DNA of 21,777 nt from Planctomycetota bacterium (lineage in GTDB: Bacteria; Planctomycetota; SZUA-567), in contig JAISYD010000181.1 in assembly GCA_031270145.1 (NCBI GenBank), forward strand, positions 1 to 21,777. The letters run 5' to 3'. The first letter of the stretch is position 1. Each line of letters begins with the position of its first letter. This document shows positions 7,685-15,932 of this stretch, piece after piece. Made by a program: the position numbers and the translations under genes. The notes beneath the pieces are model-generated. The model ran no database searches and had not been told where the DNA came from. It saw only the letters and a program-made list of their open reading frames with translations.

Positions 7685-7751
7685 AGCCCGCCGGGACGGG
7701 CCATAAGCCAATGCCGCGCCCGGGGCAAAGCGCGTTTTGGGGAGAGTCGAT

Positions 7752-8507
7752 ATGGAAAGCGAGTTGACGCGGGAAATCATCGCCCTGAACCAGGTGGATC
7801 GCCGCATCGTGCGGGGAAAACTGCGGTTGCGGGAGTTGACCAGCGCGGTGGCGGCCCAGGAGCGGGCGGTGGAGGAGGCGCGGAGCAAATCCCGCGAAGC
7901 GGAAATCGCCATCAAGGATCAGGTCATGGCGGCCGACCGCCTGAACATGGAGATCCGCGTCGCCGAGGCGGAAGTGGGCGATCAGGAGCGGAAACTCAAG
8001 ACCATCAAGAACCAGCGCGAGTTCCGCATTGTCACGGATCGCATCCGGGATTTGAAGATCCAGGTGGATGAAAACGAATCCCAGGTGCTGGGCGGCATGG
8101 AGGAGCTGGATCGGCTGCGCGAAAGAATGACCGAGTGCCGCGACCGGATAGGCGAGGAGGAATTGAAGCTCACCAGCGTCAAACAGGCGGCCCAGGAGGA
8201 AATCGCGAAAATCAAGGCCCGGCATGTTGAATTGCTGGCGGAGCGCAAGAAAGCGGTCGAGCGGGTGGAAGGGCTCGATCCCACCGCCTACCAAGCCTAC
8301 GACCTGGCCCTGAAGCGCACCAAGGGCGATCCCCTGGCCGAAATGTCCGCGGACGGCATCTGCCAAGCCTGCTTCCGCCGCCTGAACTCCAACGTCGTCA
8401 ACATCGTCCTTATCGGAAAGGACATAAAAAACTGCCGCTGCCAGGGCTGCGGCAGGATACTGTATGCCGGAAACGCGGAAAAGAACGGGGAGGTGGAATC
8501 GACATGA
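7752..8507 (+). CDS. Coiled-coil protein with C4 zinc ribbon (COG1579-type)
   Basis: A 251-residue protein of the widespread COG1579/zf-RING_7 group. Residues ~5-180 are almost entirely charged, heptad-like helix (long coiled coil), with the segment KTIKNQREFRIVTDRI that is conserved in this family. The C-terminus holds a zinc ribbon with CQAC (204-207) and CQGC (230-233), ending GRILY as in family members. Function is unknown; a nucleic-acid or scaffold role is inferred from the fold only. The ATG at 7752 has GGGGAGAG 7 bases upstream; a TTG at 7737 is possible but would lose that spacing. The stop overlaps the hydF start as ATGA, so the two are co-translated. Confidence 0.88.
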   Translation: MESELTREIIALNQVDRRIVRGKLRLRELTSAVAAQERAVEEARSKSREAEIAIKDQVMAADRLNMEIRVAEAEVGDQERKLKTIKNQREFRIVTDRIRDLKIQVDENESQVLGGMEELDRLRERMTECRDRIGEEELKLTSVKQAAQEEIAKIKARHVELLAERKKAVERVEGLDPTAYQAYDLALKRTKGDPLAEMSADGICQACFRRLNSNVVNIVLIGKDIKNCRCQGCGRILYAGNAEKNGEVEST

Positions 8508-9724
8508 CCGCGACGCCCAAGGGATTCCGTCTCCACATCGGCATTTTCGGCCGCCGGAACGTCGGTAAATCCACCCTGTTGAACCTGGTGGCGGGGCAGG
8601 AGGCCAGCATCGTCTCGCCCACCCCCGGCACCACCACCGATCCGGTGGAAAAAGCCATGGAATTCATCCCAATGGGGCCGGTGCTGTGGATCGACACCGC
8701 CGGGATCGACGACGCGGGGGATTTGGGCGGACTGCGCAGCGACCGGGCCAGGCGGATAATCGACCGTACCGACCTGGCGATCCTGGTTTTCCACCGGGAG
8801 TGGGGCGCCTACGAGCAAGACCTTTTCGCCGAGTTTCAACGCCGCCGGGTCCCGGTCGTCATCGTCGCCAACAAGGCGGATTTGGATTCGCCCGGCGGCG
8901 CCCCGGCCGCCGGCCTGCCGCCCGGCGCGGCGCCCGTCCGCATGGCGGCGGAGCGGGGCGACGGGCTGGAGGATTTGCGCCAAGCCATCCTCGCCTCCGC
9001 CCCGGCCGACTTCATCAACTCCCCCGTGCTGCTTCGCGATCTGTTCAAGCCGGGGGAATGCCTGGTTCTGGTGACTCCCATCGACAAGGAGGCGCCCAAG
9101 GGGAGAATGATCCTGCCCCAGGTGCAGGCGCTCCGCGATGTCCTGGACGGGGACGGCATGGCCCTGATCTGCAAGGAAACGGGGCTGGCCGGGGCGCTGG
9201 AGAAGCTTGAGGCGCCGCCCGCCCTGGTGGTGACCGATTCCCAGGCCATTGAAAAGGTGGCGGCCATCGTGCCTGAGGGCATTCCCGTCACCGGCTTCTC
9301 CATTCTGTACGCCAGGGCCAAGGGCGATCTCGCCGCCTTCGCCAGGGGGGCGGCCGCCATCGACAGGCTGCGGGACGGCGACGTGGTGCTGGTGGCCGAA
9401 TCCTGCACCCACCACCAGGAGGACGACGACATCGGCAGGGTGAAGCTGCCGGCCTGGATCCGCGGCAAATGCGGCGCCAAGCCGGAATTCCGCTTCCTGG
9501 CCGGGCACGACTTCCCGGAGGATCTTTCCGGCCTGGCCCTGGTCCTCCATTGCGGCGCCTGCATGACCAACCGGCGCGCCGTCCTTTCCCGCATCGCCCG
9601 CTGCCAGGCGGCCGGAAAGCCCATCGTCAACTACGGCATCGCCATCGCCTACTGCCGCGGGCTGCTGGAGCGGGCGCTTGCTCCCTTCCCCGAAGTCCTG
9701 GCCGCCTACCGGGCCGGGCGTTGA
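8504..9724 (+). CDS. hydF: [FeFe]-hydrogenase maturation GTPase HydF
   Basis: HydF is the GTPase scaffold on which the 2Fe subcluster of the [FeFe]-hydrogenase H-cluster is assembled, using the products of HydE and HydG, before transfer to the hydrogenase. The 406-residue protein has the G domain (G1 GRRNVGKST 16-24, G3 DTAG 64-67, G4 NKAD 123-126), a dimerisation domain, and a C-terminal cluster domain with the signature C-x-H (Cys301, His303) and HCGAC (349-353). These cysteines hold the [4Fe-4S] cluster. All signature residues are present. GGGGAGG lies about 11 bases upstream of the ATG. It implies an [FeFe]-hydrogenase, HydE and HydG elsewhere in the genome; none is in this window. Confidence 0.97.
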   Translation: MTATPKGFRLHIGIFGRRNVGKSTLLNLVAGQEASIVSPTPGTTTDPVEKAMEFIPMGPVLWIDTAGIDDAGDLGGLRSDRARRIIDRTDLAILVFHREWGAYEQDLFAEFQRRRVPVVIVANKADLDSPGGAPAAGLPPGAAPVRMAAERGDGLEDLRQAILASAPADFINSPVLLRDLFKPGECLVLVTPIDKEAPKGRMILPQVQALRDVLDGDGMALICKETGLAGALEKLEAPPALVVTDSQAIEKVAAIVPEGIPVTGFSILYARAKGDLAAFARGAAAIDRLRDGDVVLVAESCTHHQEDDDIGRVKLPAWIRGKCGAKPEFRFLAGHDFPEDLSGLALVLHCGACMTNRRAVLSRIARCQAAGKPIVNYGIAIAYCRGLLERALAPFPEVLAAYRAGR

Positions 9725-9752
9725 CCGGGAGCGGAGGCGCGGACGGCTCATT

Positions 9753-10733
9753 ATGGCGGAAAACCCGATTGTCCCCCTTCGCCTGGGCGGGCTGGAGTTG
9801 GCGAACAACCTGATCCAGGCCCCTCTGGCCGGCTTTTCGTCCCCGCCCTTCCGGCTGCTCGCCTGGACTTTCGGCCGGCCGGGCCTGTTGGCCACGGAAA
9901 TGATTTCCGCCAACGCCCTGCGCCAGGGCTCGGACAGCCAGGAGCGCTATCTCGCCAAGTCGCCCGGCGAGGGGCCGGTGATGTACCAGATCTGGGGCGC
10001 GGATCCCGGCGCGGTCGGCTTCGCCGCCGCCCGGGTTACGGAGCGCGGAGCCGCCGCCGTGGATCTCAACTGCGGCTGCCCGGTGCGCAAGGTGCGGGCC
10101 GCCGGCGCCGGCTCGAAGCTGCTGGAAAACCCGCCGCTGATCGGCCGCTTAGTGCGGGCGATGCGGAAAAACACCTCCCTGCCGTTGTCGATCAAGATCC
10201 GCCTCGGCCCCTCCGGCGACCATTTCAACGCGGTTGAAATCGCCCGGATCGCCGAGGCCGAGGGGGCGGATTGGCTGACGGTGCACGGCCGCCACGCCCG
10301 CGAAGCCTACGGGACGCCCTGCCGGCACGGGGAAATCCGCCGGGTGGTCGAAGCGGCGCGGCTGCCGGTGATCGGCAACGGCGATGTCCGGGACGGCCGC
10401 GGCGCCAGGGAGATGTTCGTCCGGGCCGGGGTGGCCGGGGCGATGATTGGGCGCGCCTGCCTGGGAGCGCCCTGGGTTTTCGCCCGCGTCAAGGCCGAGT
10501 GCGCCGGAGGGACCTGGCGGCCGCCGGTTCCGGCGGAAGTTGGCGAGGCGCTGCTCCGCCATCACGATCTGCTGGCCGGCCAACTCGGCCCGGGGCTGGC
10601 CATCCGCCAGTCCCGGAAGCTCGGGGCCTTTTATTCCAAGTCCCTGGCCGGGGCGCGGGAGTTCCGGAACCGCCTGAACCTCTGCCAAGCCCGGGACGAA
10701 TTGGCGGAGCTGATCCGCGAATGCTTCCGCTGA
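9753..10733 (+). CDS. dus: tRNA-dihydrouridine synthase
   Basis: An FMN-dependent Dus-family enzyme that reduces specific uridines in tRNA to dihydrouridine. Of 326 residues, the N-terminal TIM barrel shows APLAGFSSPPFR (23-34), TEMISANAL (48-56), DLNCGCPVRKV (104-114, catalytic Cys109), SIKIR (146-150), TVHGR (176-180) and IGNGDV (207-212). These are FMN and tRNA contact motifs. The helical C-terminal domain follows from ~255. The subfamily (DusA, B or C) cannot be fixed by eye; DusB-like is most likely for a bacterial single copy. The ATG is 28 bases after the hydF stop with only a distant GGAGG. It is convergent with the pyrophosphatase gene, with 14 bases between the stops and no clear terminator. 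Confidence 0.94.
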   Translation: MAENPIVPLRLGGLELANNLIQAPLAGFSSPPFRLLAWTFGRPGLLATEMISANALRQGSDSQERYLAKSPGEGPVMYQIWGADPGAVGFAAARVTERGAAAVDLNCGCPVRKVRAAGAGSKLLENPPLIGRLVRAMRKNTSLPLSIKIRLGPSGDHFNAVEIARIAEAEGADWLTVHGRHAREAYGTPCRHGEIRRVVEAARLPVIGNGDVRDGRGAREMFVRAGVAGAMIGRACLGAPWVFARVKAECAGGTWRPPVPAEVGEALLRHHDLLAGQLGPGLAIRQSRKLGAFYSKSLAGAREFRNRLNLCQARDELAELIRECFR

Positions 10734-10747
10734 TTTTCCCGCCCGCC

Positions 10748-12478
10748 TCACCTGCGCTGGTATTCGTCCACCAATTCGGAGAGTATGGGCATAAGCTGCT
10801 TCTTCCGGGACACCACGTCGTGCATCAGGTACACCGAATCCTCTTGCTTGGGCAGATTGACGAACTGGAGGAAATCCGGCTTGGCGGCCAGGATCATGAT
10901 GCTGGTGAGGCGGGTGATGTCGGTAATCAGGACGGCGGAGAACAGCGCCCGGGCCGACGCCCGCTCCCGTTCCAGCACCTCGAGGAATTCGGCCTTCCGG
11001 CCCAGCGCCTCCTGGAGATCCCCGACTTCGATTTGGCTCACGGTGAAGGGCTGGCCGGCCTCGGCGTACGCCTTCATGTCCTGCTTGATCAACTCCTCGG
11101 CCGGGCGGCCCGAGATGTTCGAGGCGGCGCGCATGATGTCGCGCCCCAGGGCCTCGATGTCCAGGTTGGCGACGTTGGCCAGATCCTCGGCCATTTCCCG
11201 ATCCGCCGCCGTGGTGGTGGCCGACTGGAGGGTCAGGGTGTCGGAAAGGATGCCGCAGAGGAGCAGCGAGGCCATTTCGGAGGACAGGGGGACGTGGTTC
11301 TCCCGGTAAAGCCCGGCCACGATGGTGCTGGTGGCCCCCACCGGCTTGTTGATGAAGGTTATGGGCTGGCGGGTGTGCATGGCGCCCAGCCGGTGGTGGT
11401 CGATGATTTCCAGTATCCGGTAGTTCTCCACCCCCTCCACCGCTTGCGAGGGTTCGTTGTGATCCACCATGATGATCTCAATGTTCGGGTCGCGGTAGAG
11501 ATCGCCCTCCGAAATCATCCCCACCACCACGCCGCCGTCGTCCACCACCGGCAGCGACTTGCCGGGGGCGGCGGCCAGGGCGGAAGCGATTTTCCGGATC
11601 GAATCGTACTTCTTCACCGGAACCACCTCGGCGTTCGACATGGCCGAAACCGGCATGGAATAGATGAGGAGCATGGTGGTCGAGGAGGTGTCGTAGGGGC
11701 TGATCAGGACGGAAACGCCCTTTTTTTCGGCCAATTCCCGGTGTTGGCGGCTTGGCATGCAGCCGTTGGTGACGACCAGGGCCCGGACGCCGCTTTCGAT
11801 GGCCAAGCCGTGCACCTCCTCGCGGTTGCCGGCGATGACGATGGTGTTTTCCGGCGGATAAGTGGCGAGGAGGGTCTTGAAGGCCTCGAACTCGGCGGCG
11901 GCGACCACGATGGGGCTTTTGCGGATTTCGTCCGCCCGGCTCAGCACCAGGGCCTGGGCGTGGAGGACCGAGGCCAGAAGGTTGACGCTGGTTTGGACCG
12001 CCGTCTTCTGCCGGGGGTTGCAAAGCCGGAGGATGTTTTGGGCGAAGCAGCTGTAATGGAGGAGGGCCAGGTAGCGCCCGTCGGCGTCGACCACCGGCAG
12101 GGCCGGGGGTTCGCTGGCCTGGAGGAGGGTCATGGCGTCCCAAACCGACATGTCGCGGTTGACGGTTTTGCATTGCGGGTTGTAGTAGTATTCGACCTTG
12201 GGCAGCAGGTCCGGGATGAACTCGGGGAGCGGCGCCTTGAAGCGGTTGAAGATGTACTCGGTTTTGGGCGAGGCCTTGCCGGCCCTGGCGGCCCAGCAGT
12301 TGGCCGTTCCGAGTGCCCTTTTCAGACCGGCGTAGGCGGCGGCCGAAACCACGGAGTCGGCGTCGGGGTTGCGGTGGCCGAAGACGTAAATCCGCTTTTC
12401 CTTGGCGGTCATCCGGAAAATCCGGGTGTTCATGGCCGATTCGCCCGGCGGCGGGCCGGGAAACGCGTCTTTTTTCAT
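10748..12478 (-). CDS. Mn-dependent inorganic pyrophosphatase with CBS and DRTGG domains
   Basis: A family II (DHH) pyrophosphatase that hydrolyses PPi to phosphate, of the regulated CBS-PPase class. The 576 residues show the first DHH half GHRNPDADS (34-42), CBS 1 (~97-155), a DRTGG-type domain (~180-285), CBS 2 (~283-330), then the rest of the catalytic core: VDHNEPSQA (338-346), IIDHH (358-362) and LSDT (411-414). The DHHA2 domain carries the substrate-binding SRKKQ (557-561). Family knowledge: CBS domains bind adenine nucleotides, and DRTGG-containing forms respond to diadenosine polyphosphates. The family GHKNPDTDS motif is altered to GHRNPDADS, keeping the metal ligands. The start at 12478 has AAGGA 12 bases upstream; the ATGs at 12433 and 12412 remain possible. 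It lies 33 bases after valS. Confidence 0.95.
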   Translation of the reverse strand: MKKDAFPGPPPGESAMNTRIFRMTAKEKRIYVFGHRNPDADSVVSAAAYAGLKRALGTANCWAARAGKASPKTEYIFNRFKAPLPEFIPDLLPKVEYYYNPQCKTVNRDMSVWDAMTLLQASEPPALPVVDADGRYLALLHYSCFAQNILRLCNPRQKTAVQTSVNLLASVLHAQALVLSRADEIRKSPIVVAAAEFEAFKTLLATYPPENTIVIAGNREEVHGLAIESGVRALVVTNGCMPSRQHRELAEKKGVSVLISPYDTSSTTMLLIYSMPVSAMSNAEVVPVKKYDSIRKIASALAAAPGKSLPVVDDGGVVVGMISEGDLYRDPNIEIIMVDHNEPSQAVEGVENYRILEIIDHHRLGAMHTRQPITFINKPVGATSTIVAGLYRENHVPLSSEMASLLLCGILSDTLTLQSATTTAADREMAEDLANVANLDIEALGRDIMRAASNISGRPAEELIKQDMKAYAEAGQPFTVSQIEVGDLQEALGRKAEFLEVLERERASARALFSAVLITDITRLTSIMILAAKPDFLQFVNLPKQEDSVYLMHDVVSRKKQLMPILSELVDEYQRR

Positions 12479-12511
12479 TTTTGCGCCGTTTCCTTCAACA
12501 CGCCTTCCCCC

Positions 12512-15262
12512 TCAATTCGCCAGGCTGTCCCTGAGCTCGTCCAGCTCGCCAATCTGGCGGGTCAGCTCTTCCCGCCGCGCTTTTTCCCTCTCCACCACCT
12601 CGGCCGGGGCCCGCTCCAGGAATTCATGGTTGTGCAGCTTGCGGTTGAGGTTTTCGCGGCCGGCGGTCTTTTTGGCCAGCTCCTTCTCAATGCGGCGGCG
12701 CTCCACCTCGACGTCCATCAGGCCGGCCAGGGGGACGTAGACCTGGGCGCCCGGCAGGATTTCGGAAGCCGCTTGCCGGGGCTTGCCGATATCCACCCCC
12801 ATCTCCAGATCGCCGAGTCCGGCTTGGCTCTTGATCATGTCGGCCAGCAGCGCCAGGCTGGCGACGTATTCTTCCGCCGCCGCGCCGACCAGCGCCGCCA
12901 TCGGCGCCTTGGGCGGCAGGTTGAACTTGGCCCTGATGTTGCGCACCGCCCGGACGACGTCCATGGCCCGGGCCATGTCGCGCTCCACCCCGGGGTCGCG
13001 CCAGAGCGAGGCGGCGTCGAGATCCGGCCAGGCGGCCCGGATGAGCATGGGGGCCGCCTGGGCGGGAACCCCCAGCCCGCGGGCCGGCGCCACCTCGGAA
13101 AGCAGCCGCCAGACCTCCTCGGTGAAGAAGGGGGCGGCCGGATGCAGCAGGCGCAGGATGTTGTCGAGCGTCCAGGCGAGAACCCTGGCGGTCGCCGCCG
13201 CCCCGTCGCCGCCCCGGGTCAGGGCGGGCTTGGCCATTTCCACATACCAGTCGCAGAAGTCCCCCCAGGCGAAATCGTAGATTGTCTTGGCGTATTCGTG
13301 GAAGCGGAAGCCCTCCAACTGCCGGTTGACCTCGTCGATGCTCGCGGCCAGGCGGGAAAGCATCCAGCGATCGGCGATGGACAGGCCGGAGGCGCCCAGC
13401 TCCCCGACTCCGGGTTCGCACTCGGCCAGGCGGATAAGGACGAAGCGGCTGGCGTTCCACATCTTGTTAATGAAATTGCGGCCCATTTCGAAGCGGGTGG
13501 GCGCCAGCTTGATGTCCTGCCCGTCGGTGGTGAGGGTGCAGAGGGTGTAGCGCACGGCGTCGGCGCCGTAGCCCTCGTAGGCGAACTCCTTGCCGAAGCG
13601 CCGCTGCCTGCCGCCGTTGATCATCACCAGGGGATCGATGCCGTTTTCGCGCGTCTTCGACATCCTGGCGCCGTTCTCGTCCAGAATGGTGCCGTTGATG
13701 TAGACCTGGCGGAAGGGGATCTCCTTCAGGAAATGCAGCCCCAGCATCGCCATCCTGGCCACCCAGAAATAGATGATGTCCCTGGCGGTGACCAGGACGC
13801 TGGTCGGGTAGTAAAAATCCAGCTCCGGCGTCTTGTCCGGCCAGCCCAGGGTGGAAAAGGGCCAGAGGGCGGAACTGAACCAGGTGTCGAGGACATCCGG
13901 ATCCCGCTCGATATCGGCGGAGCCGCACTTGGCGCAAACCTTCGGATCCTCGATGGCGACGGTCATCTCGCGGCATTGCCCGCAGTACCAGACCGGTATG
14001 CGGTGGCCCCACCAGATTTGCCGGGAAATGCACCAGTCGCGGACATTTTCCAGCCAGGACAGGTAGACCCGCTCCCAGCGCTGGGGGATGAATTTCAGCT
14101 TGCCGTCCCGGGAGGCCTGGATGGCCTTGTCGGCCAGCGGGCGCATGCGGACGAACCATTGCTCGGAGAGGAAGGGCTCGACAATGGAATCGCAACGGTA
14201 GCATTGGCCCACCGCGTGCCGGTGCTCCACCGTCTTTTCCAGGGCCTTGGCGGCCGCCAGCTCCTCCACGATCTTGTCCCTGGCCCGGAAGCGGTCCAGC
14301 CCGGCGTATTTGCCGGCGGCGGCGGTCATTATCCCGTCGGGGCCGATGACGGTGATTTGCTCCAGATCGTGCCGCAGGCCGGCCTCGAAGTCGTTGGGAT
14401 CGTGGGCCGGGGTTATTTTCACCACCCCGGAGCCGAAGGCGGGATCTACCATCTCGTCGGCGATGACGGGAATCTCCCGGTTCATGATGGGCAGGATGAC
14501 GATTTGCCCGACCAGTTGGCGGTAGCGGCCGTCGTCCGGGTGGACGGCCACGGCGGCGTCCCCAAGCAGGGTTTCCGGGCGGGTGGTGGCCACGACGAGG
14601 CCGCCGCCGCCTTGTTTAAGCTTGTAGCGGATGTGCCAGAGCTTGCCGTCCCGCTCCTCGCGCTCGATTTCGTCGTCGGCCAGGGCGGTGCGGCAGCGGA
14701 CGCACCAGTTGATGAGCCGCCGCCCCCGGTAAATCAGCCCGTCCTGGTAAAGGCGGACGAAGACCTCGCGGACGGCCCGGGACAAGCCCCGGTCCATGGT
14801 GAAGCGCTCGCGCTCCCAATCGCAGGAGCAGCCGAGCCGCTTCAGCTGGGTGATGATGGCGGAGCCGTATTTTTCCCGCCATTGCCAGACCCGTTCGACG
14901 AATTTCTCCCGGCCGATGGAGCTGCGGTGCAGGCCCTCCTCGGCCAGGGAGCGTTCCACCACGTTTTGGGTGGCGATGCCGGCGTGGTCGGTGCCGGGCA
15001 TCCACAGCGTCTCCAGGCCGCGCATCCGGGCGTGGCGGATCAGGATGTCCTGCAGGGTGTTGTTCAGGGCGTGGCCCATGTGGAGGATGCCGGTCACGTT
15101 GGGGGGCGGGATGACGATGGCGTAGGGTTGGCGGCCCGGGCCGGGGGTCGAGTGGTAGGCGTTGGCGTTCAGCCAGTCCTGGAGGCGGCGCGGCTCGACG
15201 TCGGAGGGCGAATAATGCTTGGGCAGACGATCCGCCAAGGTTTGGCTGTTCAGCTTGGACAT
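12512..15262 (-). CDS. valS: Valyl-tRNA synthetase
   Basis: Class Ia synthetase that charges tRNA-Val, releasing AMP and PPi. It has 916 residues. The HIGH motif is HMGH (61-64) after PPPNVTG. The CP1 editing domain includes ATTRPETLLGD (225-235) and AHDPND (286-291). A cysteine pair set CGQC/CAKC lies at 427-446, followed by DVLDTWFSSALWPFSTLGWP. The KMSKS loop is the variant RMSKT (533-537), followed by RENGIDPL. The anticodon-binding domain has DFCDWYVEMAK, and the C-terminal coiled coil (~845-916) is complete. The ATG at 15262, with GAGGA about 8 bases upstream, is preferred to the open extension up to 15403, which would run into the neighbouring reductase gene. There is no room for a T-box leader, since only 29 bases separate it from the upstream gene. 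Confidence 0.97.
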   Translation of the reverse strand: MSKLNSQTLADRLPKHYSPSDVEPRRLQDWLNANAYHSTPGPGRQPYAIVIPPPNVTGILHMGHALNNTLQDILIRHARMRGLETLWMPGTDHAGIATQNVVERSLAEEGLHRSSIGREKFVERVWQWREKYGSAIITQLKRLGCSCDWERERFTMDRGLSRAVREVFVRLYQDGLIYRGRRLINWCVRCRTALADDEIEREERDGKLWHIRYKLKQGGGGLVVATTRPETLLGDAAVAVHPDDGRYRQLVGQIVILPIMNREIPVIADEMVDPAFGSGVVKITPAHDPNDFEAGLRHDLEQITVIGPDGIMTAAAGKYAGLDRFRARDKIVEELAAAKALEKTVEHRHAVGQCYRCDSIVEPFLSEQWFVRMRPLADKAIQASRDGKLKFIPQRWERVYLSWLENVRDWCISRQIWWGHRIPVWYCGQCREMTVAIEDPKVCAKCGSADIERDPDVLDTWFSSALWPFSTLGWPDKTPELDFYYPTSVLVTARDIIYFWVARMAMLGLHFLKEIPFRQVYINGTILDENGARMSKTRENGIDPLVMINGGRQRRFGKEFAYEGYGADAVRYTLCTLTTDGQDIKLAPTRFEMGRNFINKMWNASRFVLIRLAECEPGVGELGASGLSIADRWMLSRLAASIDEVNRQLEGFRFHEYAKTIYDFAWGDFCDWYVEMAKPALTRGGDGAAATARVLAWTLDNILRLLHPAAPFFTEEVWRLLSEVAPARGLGVPAQAAPMLIRAAWPDLDAASLWRDPGVERDMARAMDVVRAVRNIRAKFNLPPKAPMAALVGAAAEEYVASLALLADMIKSQAGLGDLEMGVDIGKPRQAASEILPGAQVYVPLAGLMDVEVERRRIEKELAKKTAGRENLNRKLHNHEFLERAPAEVVEREKARREELTRQIGELDELRDSLAN

Positions 15263-15291
15263 GCGGTTTTCCTCGCGCTCCGGGGCGGCTT

Positions 15292-15921
15292 TCAACGGAT
15301 GAAGTTCATCATCGCCTTCGTTTGCGGCGGCGGCAGGCTTCCCCGGCCGGCGGCGACGCTTTTCAGGAGCCAGGCCATGTTGGCGGCCAGCACCCGGACG
15401 CATTGCATCCCCTCGTCATCCCGGGCCGCCTCGCCCGGCGCCTGGCCGTAGACCATGCTCCAATAGTTGCCGGTCGGGATGAACATTTCGCAAATTCCGA
15501 GGTACTTGTTCAACTGGTCCAGGGCAGTGGCGGCGCCGCCCCGGCGCACCGCGACCAGGGCGGCGCCGACCTTGTGGCGGAAAAGCCCGCCGTTGGCGCC
15601 GGCCACGAAAAAGGCCCGGTCGAGAAAGGACTTCAGCGCCCCGTTGATCCCGGCGTAATAGACCGGCGAGCCCAGCAGGATGCCGTCGGCGGCGAACAGG
15701 GTTTCGAGGTTGGAGTTGAGCTCGTCGCCGTCCAGGCGGCAGCGGCGGTTTTGCTTCGACCGGCAAGTGCCGCAACCGATGCAGCCGTGGAAGGCCAGGC
15801 TGCCGATTTCGATTCGCGCGGTCCGGATGCCCTCCTCCTCCAGGACCGCCGAGGCGGCGTCAAGGGCCGAGGCGGTGTTGCCGTTTTTGCGGGAGCTGCC
15901 GTTGATGGCCACCACTTTCAT
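15292..15921 (-). CDS. Flavodoxin-fold NAD(P)H-dependent FMN reductase, iron-sulfur flavoprotein-like
   Basis: A 209-residue flavodoxin-like reductase. The FMN phosphate-binding loop NGSSRKNGNT (8-17) and SPVYYAGINGALKSFLDR (85-102) are family hallmarks. Cys47, Cys50, Cys53 and Cys61 (CIGCGTC ... RRC) form the compact cysteine cluster of iron-sulfur flavoproteins and their clostridial/archaeal relatives. They may bind a [4Fe-4S] cluster, although spacing alone does not prove this. A role in anaerobic electron transfer or oxygen/peroxide defence is an inference from relatives. The start at 15921 has AGGAGGG six bases upstream, overlapping the ychF stop codon. It sits between ychF and valS in the same direction with gaps of 11 and 29 bases. 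Confidence 0.88.
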   Translation of the reverse strand: MKVVAINGSSRKNGNTASALDAASAVLEEEGIRTARIEIGSLAFHGCIGCGTCRSKQNRRCRLDGDELNSNLETLFAADGILLGSPVYYAGINGALKSFLDRAFFVAGANGGLFRHKVGAALVAVRRGGAATALDQLNKYLGICEMFIPTGNYWSMVYGQAPGEAARDDEGMQCVRVLAANMAWLLKSVAAGRGSLPPPQTKAMMNFIR

Positions 15922-15932
15922 GCTTGTCCCTC

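Noticed and set aside
15263..15291. T-box or other leader in front of valS
   Set aside because: Only 29 bases separate valS from the upstream gene, which is too short for a T-box.
10271..15451. Very long plus-strand open frame (1726 codons)
   Set aside because: It runs antisense through the pyrophosphatase and valS genes and overlaps dus. Such frames arise from G+C-rich codon bias, and its composition resembles no protein.
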